64,000 bases of DNA from Chondrosia reniformis (lineage: Eukaryota; Porifera; Demospongiae; Chondrillida; Chondrillidae), in the NCBI GenBank assembly GCA_947172415.1, contig OX359195.1, positions 2,294,001 to 2,358,000 on the forward strand. Reading direction: 5' to 3'. Below are positions 1 through 10,795 of this stretch, piece by piece. Under the pieces are notes generated by a model. The model had not been told where the DNA came from. It worked only from the letters and a program-made list of their open reading frames with translations, and did no database searches. The position numbers were made by a program, and so were the translations under genes. The stretch's first letter is position 1, and each line of letters starts with the position of its first letter.

Positions 1-1076
1 AAAGGCTAGCTGTGGTTGCATTTACCATGCCTTATATACTGTACTATATTGATAATGGCACGCATTTATTTATGTTAGCACTAAGGAGTAAGTTATTATA
101 TTTTTCGTTTCATCATTTGGTTACTAAGATTATACAATGTGTGCATGTAATCATGGATTCTATATATGCCTAGTAAGATTTGTTATTACATACATTATTA
201 CATGTATTACAGTTGCATATATAGGTTGACTATATATATAGCTGAATTTCATTTGATAACAGACTTCAAAGGATAATTTAGGAGCAGCACTAGAGATGAT
301 TTGGTTTCTGCAGCACAATATGGTTAACGCATTCATACCTGTACGTACGTACCTGTTTATTTATTTACATATTTTCATTATTGCATGCTGATGAAGACCC
401 ATGGGTCAAAATGTTCAACCCATGTAGTGCAATTATATTAATGGACAATATCTCAACTAACTTTCAGTCTTATTACTTGTATATATATATAATATGTTAA
501 ATTAAGAGAGGTTCCAGTATTTATATATATGAAGTTAAATAAAACATTCAAAAATGAATGAAATCTAGGGTAGCCTATTCCCTAGTTCGGAAACATTAAT
601 GACGATTTAGTACTTGTGTGTACCTGCGTAAGTTCGCATGTTAGCGCTAGCTCATTTGAAAAAGGAAGAAGAAAAAATGAGGAATTTCAGAATTTGGCCT
701 ATTTCGGTTTTACCACTTTGTGAAGGTTGTAGAGCATCGAAACATATTTTGGCGTTTAGAAAAGCATGCAAAAACGACTGCAAACACTCGAATATAACCG
801 AAAATCCTATCGTTGTTGAATTACGAGGTGTTAATTGATAATACATTAGATAGGGCGGCCATGTTTTTTTTCGGCCATCTCTACTTTTAGAGTACTACCG
901 TACTCTATGATATAAAATGTGTTATACCTAATTAAATTATATATCTAATTATATACGTACAACCACAACAACACATGTACATGTACAGCAGCCATTTCAA
1001 ATGATCACATGAGTTACAGATTATATAAGAAAGTAAACTATGAAATATTATAAAAGCTATAAAGCCAAATTAGTAT
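1..1076. other. Flank of tandem unit 1, no gene seen
   Basis: AT-rich DNA with no supported gene. It matches the flank of unit 3 (8450-9376 and 9719-10790), including the opening GGCTAGCTGTGGTTGCATTT also found near 8454 and, diverged, near 4745. It keeps the empty target sites of two MITEs present only in unit 3 (near 165 and near 514). Short ORFs here (for example around 640-846) recur in unit 3 but are not open in the same way, so I do not call them genes. Confidence 0.6.
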
Positions 1077-1890
1077 TCTTCATTTTTTAATTGTAGTTCT
1101 GGATCAAGTGTAACAACTTGGCTTGGCATGAATACTCCTTACTCATTGATAAAGCCACCAGTTATCAGCTCTGCTGGAGTAACATCAAAGGCAGGATTCC
1201 ACGTATCAATTCCGGGTGCTGCAATCCTTATTCCAGCAACAGCAACCAACTCATGCTCAGGGCGCACTTCAATTGGAATGTCTTCCCCCTTTTCCATACT
1301 GAAATCAAAATTAGAAGTTGGAGCCGCAACATAGAATGGAACTCCAAAATATTTTGCCGCAACTGCAAGTGATAAGGTACCTATTTTATTAGCCACATCT
1401 CCCCTTTTTGCAACTCTGTCAGCTTCTACAATTACAGCATCTACCTTCTTCTGCTGTATGACTGCAGCTCCCATTGAGTCTGTGATCAATGTCCCTGGAA
1501 TTTTTTCTGTGACCAGTTCATAGGCTGTGAGCCAAGATCCTTGGTTGTATGGACGGGTCTCTGTGCAGTAGGCCATTTCAAGCTGCTCCATCTCATGCAG
1601 TTTCCTAATTACACCCAAGGCTGTACCATAGCCAGCCATTGCTAGGGAACCAGTGTTGCAGTGGGTGAGAATATATAGAGACTGTACTATCCTAAATTTT
1701 TGCCTTTAAGGATTGCTTTAGTTCCGTGCTCCCCAATTTTGAAATTATTCTCTTTATCAACAATCAGCATTTTCTCAATTTCATTGATAACGGCATTTCT
1801 CAATTTTTCTACATCATCCTCATCTTTAGCTTGTTCATCAAAGAATTTTAGCACATCTGAATTTGCCCTCTCCAAGTTACAAGCTGTCTT
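1077..1890 (-). pseudogene. mri1: mri1 (methylthioribose-1-P isomerase) 3' pseudogene, unit 1
   Basis: This is a decayed copy of mri1 exon 2 (intact copy at 10796-11755). The reading frame 1639-1139 keeps the family block [20 protein letters not shown] and the [16 protein letters not shown] block. Several lesions are visible. A stop ends the frame after GGFINE, where the intact gene has GGFITEKGVF. A short insertion (extra TATAT) near 1672 shifts the frame. The glycine of the VGADR motif is Glu here. The 5' part of exon 2 stops near 1887, where unrelated DNA shared with unit 2 begins. No exon 1 accompanies it. It cannot make an isomerase. Confidence 0.85.
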
Positions 1891-2227
1891 TAAATTTGTG
1901 ATAATAGCAATTGTGAGTGTCCTTTGGACTTTCCCCCAGTGTTACCAGTCGAGTGTATTTATATGTATATGTAGCTTCTTACCATGCATGCATGCACTGC
2001 GGGTATGGTGATGGCTTTTGCATAGACAGTATTGACTTTCTCACATTAAACATATATGTACTTAAAATTGATGCTAATCATGCACTTGCAAAGGTCCACT
2101 ATATATCTCACTCAACGACGTACAATTCATTAGTTTTCATCCCATACATGTAGAGAATCAAACTTAGATATATAGTGTACAAACGTAGAACTTTTCAGTA
2201 CAGGTTAGCAGTTTCAAAGGTATATTT

Positions 2228-2305
2228 TTATGGATGTATTTGATATTTCTTAGCTAGCATCTCAATTTCATCTAGGAACTGCATGTTCATAACACCAACT
2301 ACTGC
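2228..2305 (-). other. Exon-like relic of an unrecognised gene
   Basis: On the minus strand an acceptor-like CTTCTATAG is followed by 25 open codons and TAA, reading AVVGVMNMQFLDEIEMLAKK then YQIHP. The matching stretch in unit 2 (about 5998-6075) keeps nearly all of these codons, but there the acceptor AG reads TG and the stop is changed. It looks like the terminal exon of a gene whose other exons are absent. I do not recognise the protein. It does not belong to the 7TM gene upstream, which has its own stop. Confidence 0.3.
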
Positions 2306-2825
2306 CTATAGAAGTAAATTTAGCTGAATTGACTCATTGTTTAATATGTTGAAGAAGGTGTATATTTGTATTTTAAAACACATACACATATTGAGTATTC
2401 AATGAATTCTAAAGTTATAAGCTTGTGACTAAAAATGATATTTCATGTACATATATACGTATATATGGGTACATACGTGCGTATATTCATTTAATCTGGA
2501 GCTATAATATATATAAATATTATGCATGTTTAATATTATTTCTAACTTCAAGTAAATGGGTTTGAGAAATACGGAATATAATATAATATGGTATTTTTCA
2601 AACTCATTTAATAATAATTAGACCATGCAATGGACGTACTATTCTTCACTGTATAATAAAAATTATAATAATTTAGAAAGAAAGGTATTATACGTACATA
2701 TGAATCAGATACATTAATGGATATATACGTATACTAGTAGTGTATACCATTGCCACAAAATCCTTAATATATACATAATATGTATGTATAATATTTGTTG
2801 CATAATTGCTTCAATATATAAATGT
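2306..2825. other. AT-rich intergenic DNA with a conserved hairpin
   Basis: No gene seen. A short inverted repeat at 2554-2609 (AAATGGGTTTGAGAAATAC pairing with GTATTTTTCAAACTCATTT) is kept in unit 2 at 6301-6356. It lies downstream of the 7TM stop codon in both units. Confidence 0.5.
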
Positions 2826-4705
2826 TCACACAAACACTAATATATTGACTTGTGATCGATTATGATCAGTATGGTAACATGCCCACATCCTCCCTTTTCT
2901 TTCATCTTCATTATTATCATGATCACCTATTCCATACCAATCCTTCACCTTTTTCTTCCCAAAATAACCAAGAGCAGCCACTAACAAGGTTGATATTACA
3001 TACTCAATCAACTTGGTGCTGTCAAAGAGAGGTGACACATCCTTGTAATGGTTCAACAAGGCAGTTACATACAGTGACATGCCTGTAAAAATCTTCACAA
3101 TAGCAATGCAAAAGAAGATAGTTGCATGGTTGCTACAAATGCAACAATTCTTAGGATGTCTCAACATCAGATACACTTCATGTACAATGACTACAATTGC
3201 TACGTGTAGCAGAAACTGTAAGTTACAGCTTCTAAGGGTGAGTAAATAAACAATATTCCAAGATACACAATGGCTACTCCAAACACCTGAATACTATAGA
3301 CCGGACCCGCCCATCCAAGGGATACTGCATGATATCTGATCACCCTCCTCCATCTTGGGGATATTTGCTGCTGGTTATTAGATGACTGATTAAGTAATTT
3401 GTTTATTTTGCTATAAATAAGTGGATATTGACCTATGAAGCTAGTGAGCATAAACACCTCAATTATGAGAGCAATCACACAGTCCGGAAGGAAAATATCG
3501 AGATAGTATAATTCTTCATGTGACATCAGAAATACAGTACATTGTAGGTTGCTCCAAGAATAATAACAAATAATTAAAAGAGAGAGAAGCACCAACTAAA
3601 GAGTTTGATCTTTTTTGTCTCTTTTGACTCTGATTCAGAATAAAAATTAAAATTTTATTCTCACTTCTGATGACTTGTATCACTAGCAAATTTCCAAGAA
3701 GTATTATACCAAGAATAACTATATTCTTTGCTAGAGTGAAGGTCCATCTTGAAGGTATGCCATCTGCTGCAAAAAGAGGTGTAAGCGTAGTCAATGATAT
3801 TCCATATGGCTTTCCTTCATACCACAACGGTTCATATTGAAAGAACACTCCTTGTGAGTCATTCATCACCTTATTAGTAGAAAAAAACTTAAAATGAAAA
3901 TGCCTCTTCATATATATTAAATAATATTCAATTTGTTTCATACATACTTGTCAAATTGTTTTTCTCAAATTATTAAGGTTTAATATATAATGACTTATAT
4001 TCTCTTATAACAGATTCAGCCTGGCTGTATTTATGTATATATATTTGACAGTGCCTCATTGGGTCTGTACCTTAGCACTTTTTTGCACGTTTGTAAATAA
4101 TAATTATTATTATAATTAGCATATATAATCTCTAGCTATAATAATTTATATATATCAAGTGAAATTCATATACGCATATAGGGAATATAATAAGCTGTGT
4201 ATGTAGTTGTGACACTCACATTAGCTCCAAAATTCTGCAAAAGCGAAGGTTCACATAAAGTTGGAACAGTCAAGCAAAGTGATTGAGGTAGAAAATGTGA
4301 GTCATTTCTAAGGATATGAAACATGACAGGAGGTAGTGCTAAATAGAAATAATACCGGTACCACAAAAATATATCACAATCCTTAGTGTTCCACTGACAA
4401 CAGGGCTTCTCTATATCAAATATTGTATTATTCTGACTTGTTGCATTGATCATTTTGAAGTGAAACACTTTGACTCCGTTTGAAATATTGAAAATTTGAT
4501 GGATATCAAGTGGATTTCCAAAGTAATCACGAATACCATAGAGCTTGCTTCCATTTCTGAGGGCATCCATCATCTGATGTAAATTCTCTATACATTCCTT
4601 ATTCTTGTAATTCACCTCTCCACTTGTGTGTTTAACTTGAAGCAGTACTAGCATCAGTAAGTAGACAGTAATGGTGGAGGATAGAGGACACTTCAGCAAA
4701 GTCAT
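2826..4705 (-). pseudogene. 7TM receptor-like gene, unit 1, frameshifted
   Basis: Paralogue of the intact gene at 6619-8394. Exon 1 (4705-4220) is open: signal peptide, conserved cysteines (PCCQWNTKDC, CLTVPTLC) and a GTGAGT donor after GAN. Exon 2 starts at 3869 (acceptor then GTGATGAATGAC) and is open through TM1. Against unit 2 it then shows a 10-bp deletion near 3608 (after QSQKRQKR), further small indels near 3577-3585, a deletion near 3199 that removes LQLAAIVV-type residues, and a 2-bp insertion near 2897 that alters the C-terminus. Only fragments of TM2-TM7 remain in separate frames. Assembly errors could mimic single indels, but four independent ones argue for a real pseudogene. Confidence 0.8.
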
Positions 4706-5408
4706 AACTGCACTTAATCAGAGATGGAGAATTAAAAAATTGACAAGCTAGCTGTGGTCTCTTTTATCATGCCTTATACACTGTACTATATAATGGCATG
4801 CATATATTTATGCTAGCATTTGTGAGTAAAGAATTGCTTATTATATTTTTTGTTTCATCATTTAGTTACTAAAGTTACAGTGTGTGTAATCATTGATTCT
4901 ATACATACGTTTAATGTGTATATAAGTAGTATATAAGATTTGTTATTATTTCATTATTATTATAAAGTATGTATTACAGTTGCATATATTTATATATTTA
5001 TAGTTGAATTTAATTTCATTTTCATTATATATTCAACTTACATAGCTAGCAGCCACATAATGGTTACAGTTAAAATTTATAAGTGAAAAGGGGCACAAGA
5101 GATGATTTGGTTTCTCGTCAGCAATGAAATTAATACAAATGCAGGTATGTGTATGAATGCGTCAACCAACCATATCGTGCTGCAGAAAAAAATGTTCAAC
5201 TCATGTAATGCATGTGCAATTTATAATAATGGCCAATAACTAAACTTTCAGTCTCACTTACTTGTAAATACGTATAATATGTAAATTTAAGAGATGCTTC
5301 ACAACAACATATATAGCAGCCATTTCAATTAAATGATCACATGAGTTACAGGTTTTATAAGAAAGTAAACTATAAAATACTATAAAAACTATATAGCCAA
5401 AATTAGCT

Positions 5409-5690
5409 TCAATCATTTTTCAATTGCAGTTCTGGATCAAGTGTAACAACTTGGCTTGGCATGAATACTCCTTTCTCAGTGATAAAGCCACCGGTTGCCA
5501 GCTCTGCTGGAGTAACATCAAAGGTAGGATTCCACGTATCAATTTTGGGTGCTACAATCCTTAATCCAGCAACTGCAATCAACTCATACTCAGGGCGCAA
5601 TTCAACTGGAATGTTTTCCCCCTTTCTATACTGAAATCAAAATTAGAAGTTAGAGTCTTACTACACCATCCGTTTCATTGCCATGTGTGA
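5409..5690 (-). pseudogene. mri1: mri1 3'-end fragment, unit 2
   Basis: Only the last ~65 codons of mri1 survive, ending PSQVVTLDPELQLKND, including [20 protein letters not shown]. Upstream, at 5660-5684, a scrap matches the acidic exon 1 of the intact gene (GNETDGVV against GDETDGVV), so most of exon 2 and the intron have been deleted between the two pieces. The 3' fragment retains the native stop. It is non-functional. Confidence 0.75.
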
Positions 5691-6618
5691 TAATAGCAAT
5701 TGTGAGTGTCATTTTGAAATTTCCTCTAGTGTTACCAATCGAGTATATATAAATATATATAAACATGTATTTATATATATGTATATGTATCTTATTACCA
5801 TGCATGAACAGTATTGACTTTGTCACATTAAACATATATGTACTTAAAATTGATGCACTTGCAAAGTTCCACTATCACATTCAATGACATACAATCCATT
5901 AGTTTTCATCCAATATATACATGTAGAGAAACAACTCATTGTAGTAATATACAAACGTAGACCTTTTCAGTACAGGTTAGCAGTTTCAAAGGTATATTTA
6001 TACGGACGTATTTGATATTTCTTAGCTAGTATTTCAATTTCATCTAGGAACTGCATGTTCATAACACCAACTACTGCCAATATAAGTAAATTCAATTGAA
6101 TTGATTCGTTGTTTAAAATGTTGAAGAAGGTGTTTTAAAACACATAAACATATGGAGTATTCAATGAATTTTAAGTTATAAGCTTGCGACTAAAAATGAT
6201 ATTTCATGTACATATACGTATATATGGGTACATACGTTTATTCTGGAGCTGTAATATATATAAATATTGTGCATGTTTAATATTATTTCTAACTTCAAGT
6301 AAATGGGTTTGAGAAATACGGTATATAATATAATATGGTATTTTTCAAACTCATTTAATAATAATTAAACCATGCAATGGACATACTATTCTTCACTGTA
6401 TAATAAAAAGTATAATAATAATTTAGAAAGAAAGGTATTATATATACGTACATATGAATCAGATGCATTAATGGATACATACGTATACTAGTAGTGTATC
6501 CCATTGCCTCAAAATCCTTAATATATACATAATAGGTATGTATATATATGTTGCATAATTGCTTCCATATATAAAGGTTCACACAAACACTAATATATTG
6601 ACTCGCGATTGATTATTA
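5691..6618. other. Intergenic DNA of unit 2
   Basis: Matches unit 1 (about 1900-2825) with many small indels. It contains the decayed exon-like stretch at about 5998-6075 and the hairpin at 6301-6356. No functional gene seen. Confidence 0.5.
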
Positions 6619-8394
6619 TTAGTATGGTAACATGCCCACATCCTCCCTTCTTTCATCTTCATTATTATCATGATCACCTGCTTCATACCAATCCTTCACC
6701 TTCTTCTTCCCAAAATAACCAAGAGCAGCCACTAACAAGGTTGATATTACATACTCCATCAACTTGGTGCTGTCAAAGAGAGGTGACACGTCCTTGTAAT
6801 GGTTCAATAAGGCAGTAACATACAGCGACATGCCTGTAAAAATGAACACTATAGCAATGCAAAAGAAGATAGTTGCATGGTTACTACAAATGCAACAATT
6901 CTTAGGATGTCTCAACATCAGATACACTTCATGTAGAATGACTACAATTGCTGCTAGTTGTAAAATGTAGCAGAAACTGTAAGTTACAGCTTCTAAGGGT
7001 GATTTAATAAAGTATATTCCAAGATACACAATGGCTACTCCAAACACCTGAATACTATAGACCGGACCTGCCCATCCAAGGGATATTGCATGAAATCTGA
7101 TCACCCTCCTCCATCTAGGGGGTATTTGCTGCTGGTTATTAGATGACTCATTAAGTAATTTGTTTATTTTACCATAAATAAGTGGATATTGACCTATGAA
7201 GCTAATGAACATAAACACTTCAATTATGAGAGCAATCACACAGTCCGGAAGAAAAAAATCAGGAAAGTATTCTTCATGTGACATCAGAAATACAGTACAT
7301 TGTAGGTTGCTCCAAGAATAAAAACAAACAATTAAAAGAAATAAGCACCAAGTAAAGAGTTTGACTTCAGTTAATCTTTTTTGTCTCTTTTGACTCTGCT
7401 TCAGAATAAAAATTAAAATTTTATTCTCACTTTTGATGACTTGTATGACTAGCAAATTTCCAAGAAGTATTATACCAAGAATAACAATATTCTTTGCAAG
7501 AGTGAAGGTCCATATTCGAGGAATATTTGTTACATGAAAAGGTGTAAGCGTATGCAACGATACTCCATATGGCTTTCCCTCATACCACATTGGCACATAT
7601 CGAAAGAACACTCCTTGTGAGTCATTCATCACCTTTTTAATAGAAAATATTATATATTACTTATATTGAAAATGCCTACTTGTGCATATTTAATAATAAT
7701 TAAAGGATTCTTGTATATTTTACATAAATTTCAAATGAAATTGCCTATATATTAATCTTAATAGATTAAAAAATTATATTCAATTTGTGATTAATTATTT
7801 TATAACAGAATTTAGCCAACAAAAGTGAATAGAGTCTCTAGCTATAATGGCGTATAGGGCATATATTATTACAAGTTGTGCATGTGTATATAGTATAGTG
7901 GTGACACTCACATTAACTCCAAAGTTCTGCAAAAGGGAAGGTTCACATAAAGTTGGAACAGTCAAGCAAAGTGATTGAGGTAGAAATTGTGATTCCTTTT
8001 TGAAGATATGAAACATGAGAGGAGGTAGCACTAAATAGAAATAATAGCGGTACCACACGAATATATCACAATCCTTAGTGTTCCACTGACAGCATGGCTT
8101 CTCTGTATCTAACACTGTATCATTCTGACTTGTTGCATTGATCATTTTGAAGTGGAACACTTTGACTTGCTTTGAAAAATTAAAAATTTGATGGATGTCC
8201 AGTGGATTTCCAAAATAATCGTAAATACCATAGTGCTTGTTTCCACTTCTGAGGGCATCCACCATCTGATGTAAATTCTCTACGCAACCCTTCTTGTAAT
8301 TTTCCTCTCCACTTGTGTGTCTAACTTGAAACAGTGCTAGCATCATTAAGTAGACAGTAAAGGTAGAGGATAGAGGACACTTCAGGGAAGTCAT
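6619..8394 (-). CDS. Two-exon 7TM receptor-like protein, unit 2, intact
   Basis: Exon 1 (8394-7912, 161 codons) ends at a GTGAGT donor after FGVN. Exon 2 (7632-6619) starts after AAAAAG with GTGATGAATGAC, both in phase 0, giving about 498 residues. Exon 1 encodes a signal peptide (hydrophobic YLMMLALFQV), an extracellular region with Cys motifs (CVENLHQ, PCCQWNTKDC, CLTVPTLC) and N-glycosylation sequons (NFS, NAT, NDT). Exon 2 has seven hydrophobic spans: NIVILGIILLGNLLVIQV, LFTWCLFLLIVCFY, DCVIALIIEVFMFISFI, YSIQVFGVAIVYLGIYF, YSFCYILQLAAIVVIL, TIFFCIAIVFIFTGM and YVISTLLVAALGYF, then a charged tail (KKKVKDWYEAGDHDNNEDER). The topology suits a GPCR-like receptor, but I see no class motif and do not recognise the family. 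The paralogue at 2826-4705 is broken. Confidence 0.75.
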
Positions 8395-8624
8395 AATGGC
8401 ACTTTAATCAGCTGTAGAGATGGAGAATTAACAAAACAAATTAAGAAGTAAAAGGCTAGCTGTGGTTGCATTTACCATGCCTTATATACTGTGCTATATT
8501 GATAATGGCACGCATTTATTTATGTTAGCACTAAGGAGTAATTATATAAATTATTATATTTTTCGTTTCATCATTTGGTTACTAAGATTATACAATGTGT
8601 GCATGTAATCATGGATTCTATATA
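8395..8624. other. Start of tandem unit 3 flank
   Basis: Non-coding. From about 8450 the sequence repeats positions 1-170 almost exactly. It contains the upstream region of the unit 2 receptor gene on the minus strand; no clear promoter motif was recognised. Confidence 0.5.
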
Positions 8625-8966
8625 CAGTAGAACGTCGATTATCCGAACTAATTGGGGATTGGCCTGTACGTAAAATCGAAAAGTACGTATAATCAAACAG
8701 CAAGCAGTTTCTCAATAAAAGTGACGAATTTTTCTTCATTTCGCTTTATATCACAACTCGTCGACTTCCCAATATTCAATTCCTTCGAAAGTTAAGTAAT
8801 AGTAGCCACTTTCTTCAATCGCTTGCAGATCTCAAGCTTCTGGTCTACACTTAATAGTTCTCTTCCGTTGGTTGGCGGCCATATTTTGCTGAGTCAGCAT
8901 CTTGCGACGACGTTCGGATAATCAACGATTCGTATAATTGACGTTCGGATAATCGACGTTCTACTG
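8625..8966. mobile_element. 342-bp TA-target MITE, copy A
   Basis: Terminal inverted repeats of about 24 bp (starting CAGTAGAACGTCGATTATCC, ending with its reverse complement) are flanked by a TA duplication at 8623-8624 and 8967-8968. Length and sequence appear the same as copy B at 9377-9718. The equivalent point in unit 1 (near 165) is an empty site. TA duplication and the CAGT...TCGATTATCCGAAC end suit a non-autonomous pogo/Tigger (Tc1/mariner superfamily) element. There is no transposase ORF. Confidence 0.9.
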
Positions 8967-9376
8967 TATGCCTAGTAAGATTTGTTATTATATACATTAT
9001 TACATGTATTACAGTTGCATATATAGGTTGACTATATAGCTGAATTTCATTTGATAACAGACTTCAAAGGATAATTTAGGAGCAGCCTACATAGCTAGCA
9101 GCTACATAATGGTTACAGTTAAAATTTGTGATTGGGAAGGGGCACTAGAGATGATTTGGTTTCTGCAGCACAATATGGTTAACGCATTCATACCTGCATG
9201 TACGTACGTACCTGTTTATTTATTTACATATTTTCATTATTGCATGCTAATGAAGACCCATGGGTCAAAATGTTCAACCCATGTAGTGCAATTATATTAA
9301 TGGACAATATCTCAACTAAATTTCAGTCTTATTACTTGTATATATATAATATGTTAAATTAAGAGAGGTTCCAGTA

Positions 9377-9718
9377 CAGTAGAACGTCGATTATCCGAAC
9401 TAATTGGGGATTGGCCTGTACGTAAAATCGAAAAGTACGTATAATCAAACAGCAAGCAGTTTCTCAATAAAAGTGACGAATTTTTCTTCATTTCGCTTTA
9501 TATCACAACTCGTCGACTTCCCAATATTCAATTCCTTCGAAAGTTAAGTAATAGTAGCCACTTTCTTCAATCGCTTGCAGATCTCAAGCTTCTGGTCTAC
9601 ACTTAATAGTTCTCTTCCGTTGGTTGGCGGCCATATTTTGCTGAGTCAGCATCTTGCGACGACGTTCGGATAATCAACGATTCGTATAATTGACGTTCGG
9701 ATAATCGACGTTCTACTG
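9377..9718. mobile_element. 342-bp TA-target MITE, copy B
   Basis: Same ends, length and apparently the same sequence as copy A 410 bp upstream, flanked by TA at 9375-9376 and 9719-9720. The empty site in unit 1 is GTTCCAGTATTTATA near 514. The near-identity indicates recent transposition after the unit duplication. Confidence 0.9.
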
Positions 9719-9733
9719 TATTTATATATATAA

Positions 9734-10086
9734 AGTTAAATAAAACATTCAAAAATGAATTTAAAAGTATGGATGGCACTATAACAGTGATTGGCACATC
9801 CATAAAAAGTAACGAAACAAGAAAGTGATCATATGGTAAGGCTAACATTGCAGAAGTGGCATACTGAAACTTAACTATACACATCACTTCTATGTTTGGG
9901 CGCATCATGGATATGTTAGAAGTAGGGATCGATGCACCCAAACATAGAAGTGATGTGTATAGTTAAGTTTCAGTATGCCACTTCTGCAATGTTAGCCTTA
10001 CCATATGTTCACTTTCTAGATGTGCCAATCACTGTTATAGTGCCATCCCTACTTTTAACTTCATTTTTGAATGTTTTTATTTAACT
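9734..10086. mobile_element. Foldback element (long inverted repeat)
   Basis: The left arm (9734-9906) and right arm (9931-10086) are near-perfect reverse complements around a 24-bp loop; the left arm has about 20 extra bases near 9803. An ORF across it is just the palindrome read through. The outermost bases (AGTTAAATAAAACATTC) also occur at 533-550 in unit 1. The remainder, plus DNA up to about 10369, is an insertion of about 606 bp relative to unit 1. Confidence 0.75.
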
Positions 10087-10795
10087 TGTATTGCCCCTTT
10101 TTTCTTGTTAATATTTGTTTTGAAAGTTTTCTTTGCGAAAACTCGAAATAAAGTAGCAGAATAGACGATATAATCTAGAGTTCTACATTAAAAAATGGCG
10201 TCCGAAAAGATCCAAAATTTGTAAAATACGTTTTCTACCGTGCTTTAACATTCAGATTAAGATGTTAAAGGCTCCATAATCGTTAAGACTACGACTGTAT
10301 AAAGGCCCTGCAAAGCGACTAAGTAAAATTTGGCACTTTCAAAAGTAACACGCTTCGGATAGAGCGCGTTGAAATCTAGGGTAGCCTATTCCCTAGTTCG
10401 GAAACATTAATGACGATTTAGTACTTGTGTGGTTTTACCACTTTGCGAAGGTTGTAGAGCATCGAAACATATTTTGGCGTTTAGAAAAGCATGCAAAAAC
10501 GACTGCAAACACTCGAATATAACCGTAAATCCTATCGTTGTTGAATTACGAGGTGTTAATTGATAATACATTAGATAGGGCGGCCATGTTTTTTTTTCGG
10601 CCATCTCTACTTTTAGAGTACTACCGTACTCTATGATATAAAATGTGTTATACCTAATTAAATTATATATCTAATTATATACGTACAACCACAACAACAC
10701 ATGTACATGTACAGCAGCCATTTCAAATGATCACATAAGTTACAGATTATATAAGAAAGTAAACTATGAAATATTATAAAAGCTATAAAACCTAA
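10087..10795. other. Intergenic DNA 3' of mri1
   Basis: Positions 10087-10369 are present only in unit 3. From about 10370 the sequence repeats unit 1 (570-1076), including GGGCGGCCATG and a short shared ORF I do not call as a gene. No supported gene. Confidence 0.5.

Noticed and set aside
638-846. Overlapping ORFs on both strands in the unit 1 flank (also 10407-10604)
   Set aside because: Short, different ends in the two units, no domain, no splice context.
9603-9941. 112-codon minus-strand ORF
   Set aside because: It runs through a MITE end and the left arm of the foldback element; the coding appearance comes from the palindrome.
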